From Riptortus pedestris (lineage: Eukaryota > Arthropoda > Insecta > Hemiptera > Alydidae), in NCBI GenBank assembly GCA_019009955.1, contig CM032233.1:113751501-113815500 (forward strand): a DNA stretch of 64,000 nucleotides. The letters run 5' to 3'. This document shows positions 23,776 to 33,959 of this stretch, piece after piece. Both the position numbers and the translations under genes were made by a program. Numbering within the stretch: the stretch's first letter is position 1; every line of letters starts with the position of its first letter. The notes under the pieces are model-generated. The model searched no databases. It saw nothing but the letters and a program-made list of their open reading frames with translations, and was not told the DNA's origin.

Positions 23776-24478
23776 GAAAAGTCCGTCATGCAGGGCTGCG
23801 TAAAATAGGCAGATTTTCCAAGTGCCGGTATAACACACAAATAATCTCATACCTCCAAGTATTCTCTATTTATACTGAATAGAAGAAAACAAGAATGTAT
23901 GTATAACTCGCTTACTACTTGAGTTGCCAAAAAATTCACAGAACAACAATTGTAGAAAATCAAAAGTTTAAGAAGATTGGTTCTATAACATTTTATGATC
24001 CGACTCATAATAACGGAGATATTTTGAATTTTCGAATTCCCCCTCCTATTCCAGGCCCGATTTCAACCGAAACAGGAAATATGATCACATCAAATATGAT
24101 CTTTAATTTTGACTGAAACGGCTAAATATCAAATAACCATTTTCGTGTAAAGATCTTAATTTATGACGTCATGACCTGACTTGTTTGCAAGTGTCTGATA
24201 AAGTAATAATTCAATTCAACCATATTTGGTTTTTAATCTTCGAATGAAGTGGTTCATGATATAACAGATTATTGTTAATATGACATGAGTAGGCTAAAAA
24301 CTTAAAATATGGAAATATCTCGTCTTCATTTTTACATGAAATGTTTAAACAGACAAATATATATATTTCAATGGACCTCATTTTCATCAACTAGGTAGGA
24401 TCGGTGGAGTAATTTTTCGAAAATCGTGGCATGAGTACAACCTCAATAGCTGATTTCTCTTAAAGGAAATCAGCTAAA
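23776..24478 (-). mobile_element. HINE-A copy, minus strand
   Basis: Starts AAAAGTCCGTCATGCAGGGC and ends GATTTCTCTTAAAGGAAATC followed by AGCTAAAA. It shares the variant body (CAAAGAACAACTATTTTAG-type and TAAAGATCTTAATT(T/G)ATGACG) with the copies at 20042 and 39265, marking a further subfamily. Confidence 0.8.
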
Positions 24479-24540
24479 ATGAATGCTTCTAGAGATACTT
24501 GCTGGCAGAGGGACGAATCAGCCCGGATGAACGAAATGGA

Positions 24541-24992
24541 CCTACTTCTCTCCACTATAAGTTTATTAACAACAGAGTGCGCTTATAAATAGTTGTTTTT
24601 AGGGTTGTTAACTAATTTTGTTTTTAAGACTCACATATTAAGGTTGATCATTGCTACTTAGTTTTTAGCATTTTTTATTGATTATATTTAGTCATTTACT
24701 GTTAAATTGTATTTTTTTTTCTTTTGGCTATCGTACCTGTGTGTTTTTAAGTACTTAATGACGATTGGCTCCCAATTTTATCTAGGATATTTTTTAAGTT
24801 TAAATTTTATTTTCCCCCTAATATTTAATTTTATATTCAAGCTAGTGTTTTTTTTTGTGTTTGTTGATTACCCTAAATACTGTTGTGTGCTTGATATTTA
24901 TTCATTTATTGGGTTTTGTGACAAAAGGCACTGAAGATGAAGCTGGTGCCCTGAAGTTGCACTCTGTCATTAATAAACTTATTGTGGAGGGA
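24541..24992. repeat. Short element with inverted terminal arms
   Basis: CTCCACTATAAGTTTATTAA with CAGAGTGCGCTT at 24550-24585 is the inverted counterpart of TGCACTCTGTCATTAATAAA with CTTATTGTGGAG at 24960-24990. The right arm is preceded by GGCACTGAAGATGAAGCTGG. The layout resembles the inverted-arm family at 44546-44956 but the sequence is different. Class unknown. Confidence 0.5.
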
Positions 24993-25071
24993 AGCAGGCC
25001 AATATATTGATAATTGAGAATAAGTAATGCATACGATTGACTTATTTCAACTTACTCAAAAGTCTAATGGC

Positions 25072-26008
25072 TTTTAGCAGATTTCCCTTAAGGGAAATCA
25101 GCTATTGAGGTGGTACTCATGACGCGATTTTCGAAAAATTTCTTCAAATGTCCATCGATCCTACCCAGGAGATGACGAAAATGAGGTCCGTTCAAAATTA
25201 TATATATATATATTTGTCTGTTAACACTCTAGCGGTCACAATTTTTGTTCAATCGTCACCAAACTCGGTATTTAATCGTTTATGTAAAAAGAAAGATCAA
25301 GTTCGTTAACGGCTGAAATCGGACCAGTGGGAGGGGGAGTTTAGAGGGGGATTTTTGAAAATTCGAAATATCTCCGTTACTGTACGTCGGATCGAAAAAT
25401 TGTATAGAACCAATCTTATTGCAAATTAAATTTACTATAAATATTGTTCTATACATTTATTCTCTATCTTGAATACTAACTGAGATATTTGCATTTTTAT
25501 GAAGTGTGTGTGCGGATTTTGTCGGAAGTTCCGGATTAGTTCGGCCGTTTCCGTTGGTCGGCGCTCGTGTAACCTAACCTTTCTTGTCTTCTAACCTTTC
25601 ACTTTGTGAGATATATGCAAATACGTTCTGTTGATGCCCCCCCCCCTTCTTTATTTCTTGGACTACTATAGTCTTAGTTATTAAAATACAAATTATTCAT
25701 TATAAATTGCAGTGCTAGATATAGCAAATAGTTTGCAATAAAGTTAATGTGTTATATCAGATGTATATCAGTAATACGGTGAAGTATATGTCTAACTGTT
25801 CAGCTCTCAGTGGTTGGCAGACCTATTCGTTTACAATTCATAAGCCGTTTCCGTTGGGAGCTTATTAAAATTAACTTAACTATTTCTCATTACCGTTTGT
25901 ATTTACTCATGTTGGTGTTAAGTGTTAGCAGTATGCCTATTTCTCTATTGTTAAACTTCACCTGGGAAATCTGCTTAGTTTACGCAGCCCCTGCGTGAAG
26001 GACTTTTT
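25072..26008 (+). mobile_element. HINE-A copy, full length, well preserved (long subfamily)
   Basis: A good reference copy. The 5' end is CTTTTAGCAGATTTCCCTTA with a complete 28-bp palindrome, the TA tract is at 25200-25214, and the CTCTAGCGGTCAC block follows. The 3' end is TGGGAAATCTGCTTAG, hairpin ACGCAGCCCCTGCGT and GAAGGACTTTTT. It includes the poly-C segment (25637-25646) and a unique GTGTGTGCGG..GGCGCTCGTG stretch at 25505-25570. Confidence 0.9.
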
Positions 26009-27755
26009 CCAATTGCATTGAGGACCGGCAATGGTAGCAAGATAGCTGAGTAATTGAGGCGTCTGCTATTACATAGCATGTCAGTACGGTACTATGGGAA
26101 GATAGTCTACAGCCCTCAGCACTTCCTTTACTGGGATTAATTTCACACAGCATCTCCGATTTCTGAATCATTTTCTTCATGTGGTAATAGCCTTTCATTA
26201 GTAGACGCTGAAACTATCCACATAAAAATAATGGTATATCACTAATACTTCCTACACTCATACTGAAGATAACAGTTTTCAATAGCCTTTGGCTTTTTAA
26301 TTGCAGTTTCGGTCAGTCTTCAGAATCTTTTTTTATATTTGCAGAGACATGAAGTATGAAAAAGACAAAAAAACAAAAGTTAAATCTTTTAATAAGTAGT
26401 TTCCAAACATGAAACATAAATGCTTTTCGAATGTCCATTGTAAATCCCGGTCCTCAAATGCATGAGAACTTAATTGCTTCTGCCAAAAAAGTGGCTCTAA
26501 TTATTTCTAATTCATGTTCTGTCTAAATATAATTTTAGTCAATAACATGATCTAGAAGTTTTATATTTACATTTTATTTTATTAGCCATAAATAGCTTAC
26601 ATACGCGAATTTATGTATATTTATCTAATTTTGACCATTTTAACTAACCCATGATTTTAATTTACACTAATTGTTGAAATGCCGAATTTGGTAATGGTAA
26701 TAAAAAAAGGCTTACACTCTATATTATCATATATATATTTCAATTTGAACGGATTTTGTTCAAATACTCGGTAGGATTGGTGAACAATTGTAATTTTTTT
26801 TTATCCCTGCAAATATTTTGCAATAGATCTAATTTCTAAAACTTTGTATTCCAGCTTGAACCCCGCATTGTTATCAATGAGTTTTTATTGAGAAAGAAAA
26901 GTGAATTCGAAGTATATCAACACGGCAGCAGGTCGTTGGGGGTTGGTTAGTCGCTGGTTTTAAAAGTCCTAGACGATACTTGGGTATCAGCTTGTAGTCT
27001 ATTTCTCTCATTCCCTTGTATTTTTTCCGTTTTTTCTTTCAAGTCGAAATGTTGTTACTCCACGACTTCAAAACGGTTTCTTACTTTCCTCGTCAGTTTT
27101 TTTTTTTAAATTAGATAAAAAAAATTAGTTTACGTTTATTGATATACTGTTTCGAACGTGTACAATTTTCGTTCATTGTGGGCCTGAAGAAGGGTAAAAA
27201 TGAAATCGGAATCGATTAGCATAAAAATACATTCATCTTTTGACTGAGCACTTCTATAGCCGATACACGCCCTTGGGGTTGTAATCAGATTCCCAGGCGT
27301 CGACATAAATTAAAACGGATTTTGGGAGTTGACTAGGTCTAAAAATCGACTCCAGCTAATTAACACATGTTTTTATTTGAAACAATCAAGATACTGTACG
27401 GTATAAGATGTGTTTCGTGTACCAAGTTGTTACAAGAATGACAGATATTTTAGTAGGAAGTATCATTGTTGTTCTTTCAAAAATTTCAAGAAGGCGATAA
27501 GTGTGCACCACGATTGGTAGAAAGTCACCAGGTTCATCTATCAGTGAATATTATTTTAATTACTTAACTTTACTTTTTGATTTTAATGTCTTTTTTTTAA
27601 ACAAATTGCCTACTTAAGTATTTTTACATAGTTTTTTTTTTAAAAAATATTAATTACACAACATATTTACAAAATTTTATGTTTATTTATTTTATTAGAT
27701 TTTGATGAGAAAAGTCAAGTTTACTAACTTAGCCAACCGCAACATTTTTAGGATC
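26009..27755. other. AT-rich sequence with a decayed HINE-A fragment
   Basis: A weak minus-oriented HINE-A trace lies at about 26640-26830 (GAATTTGGTAATGG, TATATATATTTCAA, GGTAGGATTGGTGAACAATT). The remainder, including 26880-27560, shows no convincing gene or terminal repeat. An in-window match to GGGCCTGAAGAAGGGTAAAA near 27180 was not found elsewhere. Confidence 0.4.
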
Positions 27756-27759
27756 TTTA

Positions 27760-27848
27760 AAGCAATTAGGCAATGGGGGCTTGAAGTATTAGCTCATTTT
27801 GGAAAAGGGGTTTCTTGCCCAAAATAGTTTGGGAATCCCTGCTCTACC
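27760..27848. mobile_element. hAT-type terminal inverted repeat remnant
   Basis: AGTTTGGGAATCCCTG at about 27826-27841 is the reverse complement of a typical hAT terminus (CAGGGATTCCCAAACT). The GC-richer subterminal sequence precedes it. The partner terminus and an 8-bp target duplication were not found by eye. Confidence 0.45.
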
Positions 27849-28139
27849 ATATTTCAACAAGGCGTTGCGTACATTGCCAATCTAAAGACCAAATTATATT
27901 TTTCTAATATAAAAATATCTTGTTTCTGGTAAACTCGATTACACATCAATTCTCAGAAAGTGGGAAAATATGCTTTCTTAGAGTAATTAAATTTGAATAA
28001 TGATTCTGAAATAAATGTTCCAAAGGCTGTAACCTAGGGATAGTGTTGTATTTTAGAGTGTAGTATTTCTCCAGAACGTAAAATTGATGAAGACTTCAAC
28101 ACATATAGCTAATCCGATTTGTTTCTCTACAGATATAAT

Positions 28140-28560
28140 GTATACCACATTTTCATTTACTATATTCACAGCGGAGTGAAAGTAACCCGCTTTTTTTAGC
28201 TGTGTGCAGTCGGTCATTGAATGGACGGGTGATTTTGAGCTGGAAGTTGTTAGGGGAAACGGAGGCAGGGAACAAGGTGCCACTGGTTGGAAAGTGCTCA
28301 TAAAATGTAACAAAACCGGGGAGCGGGGCCGGGGATAATGTGAATAGCGACCACCCAGTGGATTCCAAACATAAAACATCAATTTGCTCATTTCATCGAT
28401 AATGGTGTCGGCTATCGGCTCCCTAATGGCTCCCAACTCCTCCCCTCCCCCCCTTTTACTCCTTTAATTGTCCTCTTTTAACGTCGATCCACTTCCAGTC
28501 AGAGCGACGCCTTTTACACTACCGCTTTTAATGCCCTCCCTCTTGAATGCAGTCCTATTC
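28140..28560. promoter_or_regulatory. GC-richer unique island, possible conserved non-coding DNA
   Basis: Non-repetitive within the window and compositionally distinct from its flanks. It contains CATAAAATGTAACAAAA, ATTTCATCGATAATGG and a pyrimidine run near 28440-28460. Minus-strand frames of 71 and 127 codons overlap in different phases, lack recognised domains and have no splice-site fit. Function unknown. Confidence 0.25.
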
Positions 28561-28959
28561 AAAGTAGCCAAAGTATGGTGTACTGGAATACATTTTAATT
28601 TTCGAGGACCCTGAAAGAGTCCAACAAAAAAAAAATAATAATACACCCATAGTAGCAAACTCAGAAAGTTGTATAAGGCCTTTCGAACTTTTAAACATTT
28701 TGAAGAAATTTAACTCCTACAGTTTTTGATTCGGTATAAATGGGCAACCTTCGACTTGTAGGCCAAAATATAGTGTAGAAACACGTTCACGGGCATCTTT
28801 TAAAAGTAGTGTTCATAATGTTTAAGAATAGATATCATACATGAAATTATACAACAATGTAATTATAATACAATTTATTAAAATAACAAAATTAAATGAA
28901 AAAAAAGGTACAACATTATAATTAAATCTTAAAATTTAGAATTACTACATACAACGAAA

Positions 28960-29285
28960 GTTAAATAGAGACACCGAAATCAATGAGATACTTGAATTTG
29001 GTAAGCTAATCCACCGATGTTTTGATTAATTCCATTGATACAAAGACGTAAAGAATTTTCCAAATTATAGTCAGTCAGCCTGTACGTTGTTTTGATTTAT
29101 TAACTTTCATCATTGAAAAGAACTGTTCGCATTTATAACTACTGCCAAACACAAAAGCTATCAGTATCTTCCTCATTTGGAGTAAGTAGTGTAATATTTT
29201 TGTTTAATGGGGTTTTTCAAAATGTTTCGCGGGCCGGATCAAATCTTACAGCGGGCCGGATCCCGGGGGACGATTGTTGCCCACA
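28960..29285 (-). pseudogene. hAT transposase C-terminal fragment and GC-rich subterminal region
   Basis: The minus strand at about 29165-29100 reads AFVFGSSYKCEQFFSMMKV, then NKSKQRT. This is the C-terminal dimerisation motif of animal hAT transposases (FGSxYxCExxFSxMKxxKxKxR). A frameshift follows, after which LTDYNLENSLRL can be read. Upstream (29215-29280) are two GCGGGCCGGATC motifs typical of hAT non-coding regions, directly joined to the C-terminal coding part. The rest of the gene is therefore deleted. Dead copy. Confidence 0.65.
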
Positions 29286-29289
29286 TATG

Positions 29290-29940
29290 GTTTAAATAAA
29301 CATTTGTATTAAGGAATTTTGAAAAATAGATGCAATTTACAATAAAAAAAAAAACGATAATATCTCATTTATTATATCTGAGCAAAAAGGTATTGTAGGA
29401 CTACTTTATAATTTAACGGTAAGCATGAAAGGTTGAAACTACATATTATGAGTGATAAGGAGGGAGAAATGGACGATTTCAATTCTTCTCAACCCATATC
29501 TCTTACTCGACTTTGTTGGTTAACGAACTGATCATAGAATTGCTTGTTTTTTTTTTTGTTTTGTTTTTTAAAAAAAAAACCTTTACATTCTAATTGTTAT
29601 TAGTGGTTCAAATGTTTTCTAGTTATGATTTTTATATTACTACACGTACATTTGGTAGAAAATACCTTCTAACCAGGGGTTATCACTCATTTAGGTGGTG
29701 ATACGCGTAGAGCAAAAGTGAAGCGGAAATATTTTCTCGCTCATTTTAAACAATTTAAATTCTGACTTTATAGTACATTTATATTGGAAAACATATTAAA
29801 TCCTTAATAGAAATTATTGTAGAATAATAAGTATCACGGGTGTTTGAACAACATTTAAACTGAAATTTTGTTTCAGTATATACAGAAGATTCGATGCAGT
29901 TAGGATAATTTAATTGTAGGCATTAGATTTTGACTCGTTG
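29290..29940. other. AT-rich sequence, no feature seen
   Basis: Includes adjacent T and A runs at about 29550-29580. No open frames of note and no terminal repeats. Confidence 0.4.
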
Positions 29941-29942
29941 AC

Positions 29943-30741
29943 TCTCTCAAGGGAAATCAGCTATGTACAGCGGATGTACTAATGACGCGATTTTTGAAAA
30001 ATCTCCTGAAATGTCCCCGGTGATGTCGAAAATGTGATCCGTTCAAAATTATGTATATATTTTTACATATAGCCTTGTCTGATACCGCACTAGCGGTCGC
30101 AATTTTTGTTTGATCGTTACCAAACTCCATTTGATAGCAATTCATATAAAACTAAATATGAAGTGGTTACCGGCTGAAATCGGTTGAGTGTGGAGGTGGG
30201 GTCAGAGCGAGAGAAAATTAAAAAAATCTCCGTTACTTTGAGTTAGATCAAAACGTTATATATATATATATATATGATCAATTTAACTGTCTATAAATAC
30301 TGTTGAATTCACTTTTTCTATCTTTAATATATACCGGTATTTTCGTATTACTTTACTTTCAGCCTTTAGTGTGACTTTTAGACATCGCATTTTAAGAACA
30401 AACGAATATATCATGAAACCTATTATTCGAAGCTTAGATACAAAATATTGTTTTCAGATCTTGAATCTCTGGAAGATGAGATATATGCATACACGTTGTG
30501 ATGACGTCAGCAGTTTCAGATTTTACGTTCTTGACTCGAAAATGTTTATTTGATTTACACCAATACTAAAAATCACCAGGGGTGGGCAGGTTTTCGATAA
30601 TTCAAAAAAATCACATTCATTATGAGTCGGATCGAAAAATGTTATAAAACCAATGCTGTTAAACTAATTTTGCTCTATCTTTTCGTACATTATTATTTTG
30701 GGAAATTAGTTTACTTAGTCCCTGCGTGACGGACATTTTTT
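29943..30741 (+). mobile_element. HINE-A copy, 5' palindrome half lost
   Basis: Starts CTCAAGGGAAATCAGCTATG and has a short TA tract (30050-30065) and GCACTAGCGGTCGC. It ends GGGAAATTAGTTTACTTAGT with CCCTGCGTGACGGACATTTT. It is followed within 30 bases by AGAGAAATCTGCTAGTAC, which looks like the reverse complement of a family 5' end. Confidence 0.8.
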
Positions 30742-30764
30742 TAGAGAAATCTGCTAGTACGGGT

Positions 30765-31005
30765 CTATGACAGATTCATAAATCAGGAGCGATGCTTTGA
30801 TGGAGTGGCCTTGCTGGAGAAGACCGACCCTAAATGTATTTTCCTTGTGCCTGAAAGGACACACTTGTCATTTGGTCGAGAATCAGTGATAATTATTTTT
30901 TAGGTCCAATAAATAATGTGATAAATAAATAAATAATAACAATAAATAATTTTTCTAACTGTCGGACCAATAAATAATGCGTAATTAATTATTCAGCTAT
31001 AGATC
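30765..31005. repeat. Duplicated ~220-bp segment, copy 1
   Basis: From GAAATCTGCTAGTAC through AGATTCATAAATCAGGAGCG, GGAGTGGCCTTGCTGG, GAAGACCGACCCTAAA and GTCATTTGGTCGAGAA to AATGCGTAATTAATTATTCA it matches 36773-36980 closely. Both copies directly follow a HINE-A 3' end. The AATAAATAATG part is expanded in this copy. Confidence 0.85.
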
Positions 31006-31023
31006 ACTGGTTTGTCATACAAG

Positions 31024-31717
31024 GATAAAATTTTGAATATTCGAAATATCTCCGTTACTATACGACGGATCGAAAAATTGTATAGAACCAATCATATTAC
31101 AAATTAAATATACTATAAATATCGTTATATATACACATAAATATACATTTATTCTCAATCTTGAATAAAAACTGTATTTTTTAGTTTTTAGCCTTCAGTA
31201 AACCCTCACTTCTACAAATACAATACTCTGTTATATAATAAACCACTTTATTTCAAACTTCATATACCAAATATTGTTTTCAAGAGACCTTTATTAAACG
31301 AGATATATGCAAATATGCTCTTTTGACCACCCCCTTCCCGTCCAAGTTCTTGAACTAATAAAATTCAATAATTGAGATAAAAATTATTCAGATTCATTAT
31401 AAATTACAGTACTAGACATAGTAAATAGTTTTCAATAAAATTAATATGTAATATTTAGATATATTTTAGTAATTGTTTTTCTTTTAAGGTATATTTCTAT
31501 CTATCTGTTCAGCTGTGAGAGGTTGAGTGACCTGTTTATTTACAATTCAGTCGCTTTCCCTTAAGAGGTTACTAAAATCGACTGAGATATTTCTCATTGA
31601 TGTTTGTATTTATTCACTTAATAATCAAGGTGGTGTTAATTGTTACCAGTATATCTATTGCAAATGTTCGAGAGGGAAATCTGCTTACTTTATGGAGCTC
31701 CGGCGTGGCAGACTTTT
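31024..31717 (+). mobile_element. HINE-A 3' part (long subfamily)
   Basis: Begins in mid-element (TTTTGAATATTCGAAATATC, TCCGTTACTATACGACGG) and ends GGGAAATCTGCTTACTTTAT with GGCAGACTTTTATG. The 5' block and TA tract are missing. An 86-codon frame inside is chance. Confidence 0.8.
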
Positions 31718-31839
31718 ATGTCTCAGGCTAATTCAGTGTCTGGGTGATCGTACCAACATAACGAGAATTAAGTTGCAATATTTATAATGTAGTACAGTTT
31801 CCACGTAGCATGAAATTTCCTCGTTTGGTCCTCTTATGA

Positions 31840-32260
31840 ACCTTTTATGGGCGGTAAACGATGGCGGGCGGGCCTTCCTAAATTAACAGGCGTATTTAAG
31901 CTGTAGGAGAGAGAAAGAAGGAGCTGGTTATTTGGGCGGCGTTCTCTTCTGAAGCCTTTGTGAGGGCGGAAGCGAGACCTCGGCGAAAACACACCGGAAG
32001 CCCTCACCATCCATATTCATTCGCCAGCTCCATTCAGGGCTACTTACCGGCCAGACAAAGCCTTTTCACACCTCGCCAAGTCCACTACATCCCCACCATG
32101 CCTGCGTTTCTCTCGATCCGCCGCTTCTCCCAGTACGTTCCGTTTTTATTCTCACTGCTCTCATTGTCTGCCGTATCTGTCTGCCCCTCTCTTTCATTCT
32201 CATCCTCCCAGACCCCACCTCAACTAGATCGTTAAGGCCCGCAATTCTCAAAACACACAA
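31840..32260. promoter_or_regulatory. GC-rich unique island
   Basis: The most GC-rich stretch of this part of the window. It contains CTTTTATGGGCGGTAAACGA and a run of C/T-rich sequence. A 91-codon plus frame at 31960-32235 reads proline/serine-rich peptide with no recognised domain. Could be conserved non-coding DNA or an unrecognised exon or UTR; there is no splice evidence. Confidence 0.25.
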
Positions 32261-32439
32261 AGAAGTTGGCGCCGAAAATCATCTCCCGGAAATTGGCGTG
32301 GTTCTGTGACATCGATGAAATCATTCACAAGGTAGAAATAAATATTTAAGATTACCTGAGCACACTGAAACCACGACGAAAGGCTATGGTTGATAATGTA
32401 GTATCAGCGGTGTTAAGTCAAAATCGATAGATAAAAGCT

Positions 32440-32900
32440 TTTACTGTCATAGGACCAATGGTCCTCTATTACAGACAATACTCTCAAATAAGAACACTCG
32501 TAATTAATGACTGGAATAATTTATGGTATAACACTGACAGTAAACTTAGAGAAATCAAATCAAGCACGCTCAACTGGACTTCAAGTAATAGACACTCTAG
32601 AAGAGAAGAAATTGTACTTACACGCCTACGCACAGGACACACTAGACTAACACATTCATATCTAATGAGCAGACAAGATGAACCTATATGTCGCTGCTGC
32701 AACAGAACGCTGACTGTAAAACACATACTAACTGACTGAACACAAGTAAAAACGTACCAATGACCCACAAATGTATGCGAACTACTGGCCGGCAGTAGCC
32801 AATTTATAGATGATGTTTTTAAGTATTTAAGAAATAATGGATTATTTGATAAAATATAAAAGGTATTATTTACCATTATGAAAGTTATATATAGCAAGCA
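32440..32900 (+). pseudogene. I-like LINE ORF2 C-terminal fragment
   Basis: The plus frame 32458-32739 reads an SRREEIVLTRLRTGHTRLTH motif, a CRCCNRTLTVKHILTD zinc-knuckle-like cluster, then a stop. Beyond the stop the usual tail (CELLAGSSQFIDDVFKYLRN) is still legible in the same frame. This is the conserved end of RNase H-bearing non-LTR elements (I/R1-like). It is 5' truncated and carries nonsense mutations. It is the closest relative of the fragment at 15110-15362. Confidence 0.75.
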
Positions 32901-32921
32901 ATGTACGTGGAATATAAGTTA

Positions 32922-32970
32922 TGCTGGACCCAATATTTTTTACATATTCTTCATATTTTATGGCAAGGGT
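32922..32970 (-). repeat. Arm of the hammerhead-like repeat family
   Basis: GGACCCAATATTTTTTACAT with ATTCTTCAT and TTTATGGCAAG is the reverse complement of 44929-44976. It faces the plus-oriented member at 33960-34095, repeating the inverted arrangement seen at 44546-44956. Confidence 0.6.
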
Positions 32971-33001
32971 TAAATATATATTAAATGTAGGCACCCATTA
33001 A

Positions 33002-33896
33002 CCCTTAACTGGTGACGTACTGGTCAAATTGACCCGAGCGAGAGATGTTTTGCCTTTCAGGAGCAGACATTTCCCCAGTACCTTCCGCCCTTCCTACTCC
33101 CTCCGGCTCAAGTGTGATCTTGGCCTTGTAATTGTTAACGTCTTTTAGTTATCCATCTCCTCGAGTCATTCTGACCCATCTTCACCGTTTGTGAAACTAT
33201 TTTTTTGTACAACATATTTGAAATGGCAGGGAATATTAGTGATTCCCGTTGTTGCGTGGAGCCCCAGAGTACCCGAACTTTAAACGAACCCTAGAGAACC
33301 TATTCGTCCGAGCTAAAGAGGAATGTCTACAATGAAAGACTTCATGTAGCTTCCGCAAACTGTTCAAAGCCGTTCTTGGGCCTGATTCACGACAAGAACC
33401 TCAGAATCCAATTGAGGCAACCAGTAGACTAACAAAAAGGAAAAGGTGCTACATTTGTCCATCCAGCAGTGACTGGATGACATCCAGCAGCTGCAGAAAG
33501 TGTAAAATGCCAGTATGCAACAGCTCTACCACACCTATTTGCAAAAATGTCAAAACCCATAATATTAAACTATTTTTTATGATATTAATATTGTATTATT
33601 AATTGAGAAATAAAACAGAATGATTTTAAAAGCACTTGTTTAATAAATAGTATTAGATGTTTATTATTGTAAAACATAAAAAAGACTAAGATTTTCAGTT
33701 TTGTAATTTTTTAATAAGAATATTAAAAATAATCTTAACAATTTAAGAATTTTACTATATACTTAAGTCCTGGTTTAGTTATAATAAATATGATTTTTCT
33801 TTTTATAAAATTTCTTTCAACCCCTTTTAAGCCCTGGGTCATTTTGACCAGACGTCACCAGTTAAGTTTCTCTTCATGCACGTCACCAGTAGAGGG
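33002..33896. mobile_element. Deleted piggyBac element with TTAA target duplication
   Basis: TTAA at 32998-33001 and 33897-33900 flanks termini CCCTTAACTGGTGACG and CGTCACCAGTAGAGGG, which are inverted repeats beginning CCC as in piggyBac. The inverted homology extends inward (CTGGTCAAATTGACCC against GGGTCATTTTGACCAG). On the right the motif GACGTCACCAGTTAAG is repeated 33 bases inside the end. At about 895 bp it is far shorter than an autonomous piggyBac and keeps only the C-terminal coding part. Confidence 0.85.
33350..33602 (+). pseudogene. piggyBac transposase C-terminal cysteine-rich domain
   Basis: The plus frame reads VLGPDSRQEPQN then TKRKRCYICPSSSDW, CRKCKMPVC and ICKN. The CxxC...CxxC...C...C pattern, with the CYIC and CRKC pairs and the basic lead-in, is the signature of the cysteine-rich zinc-binding domain at the end of piggyBac transposases, which binds terminal repeat DNA. 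The DDD catalytic core is absent, so this is a remnant inside the deleted element 33002-33896. The frame stays open for about 80 codons and ends near 33602. Confidence 0.75.
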
Positions 33897-33959
33897 TTAA
33901 TACAATATCTAGCAAAGAGTTATTAAGGATTTTGTTAAGTTAATGTTATTAATTTTTTA

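Noticed and set aside
28053..28436. 127-codon minus-strand frame
   Set aside because: No domain, overlaps another frame in a GC-richer island, and no acceptor or donor at its limits.
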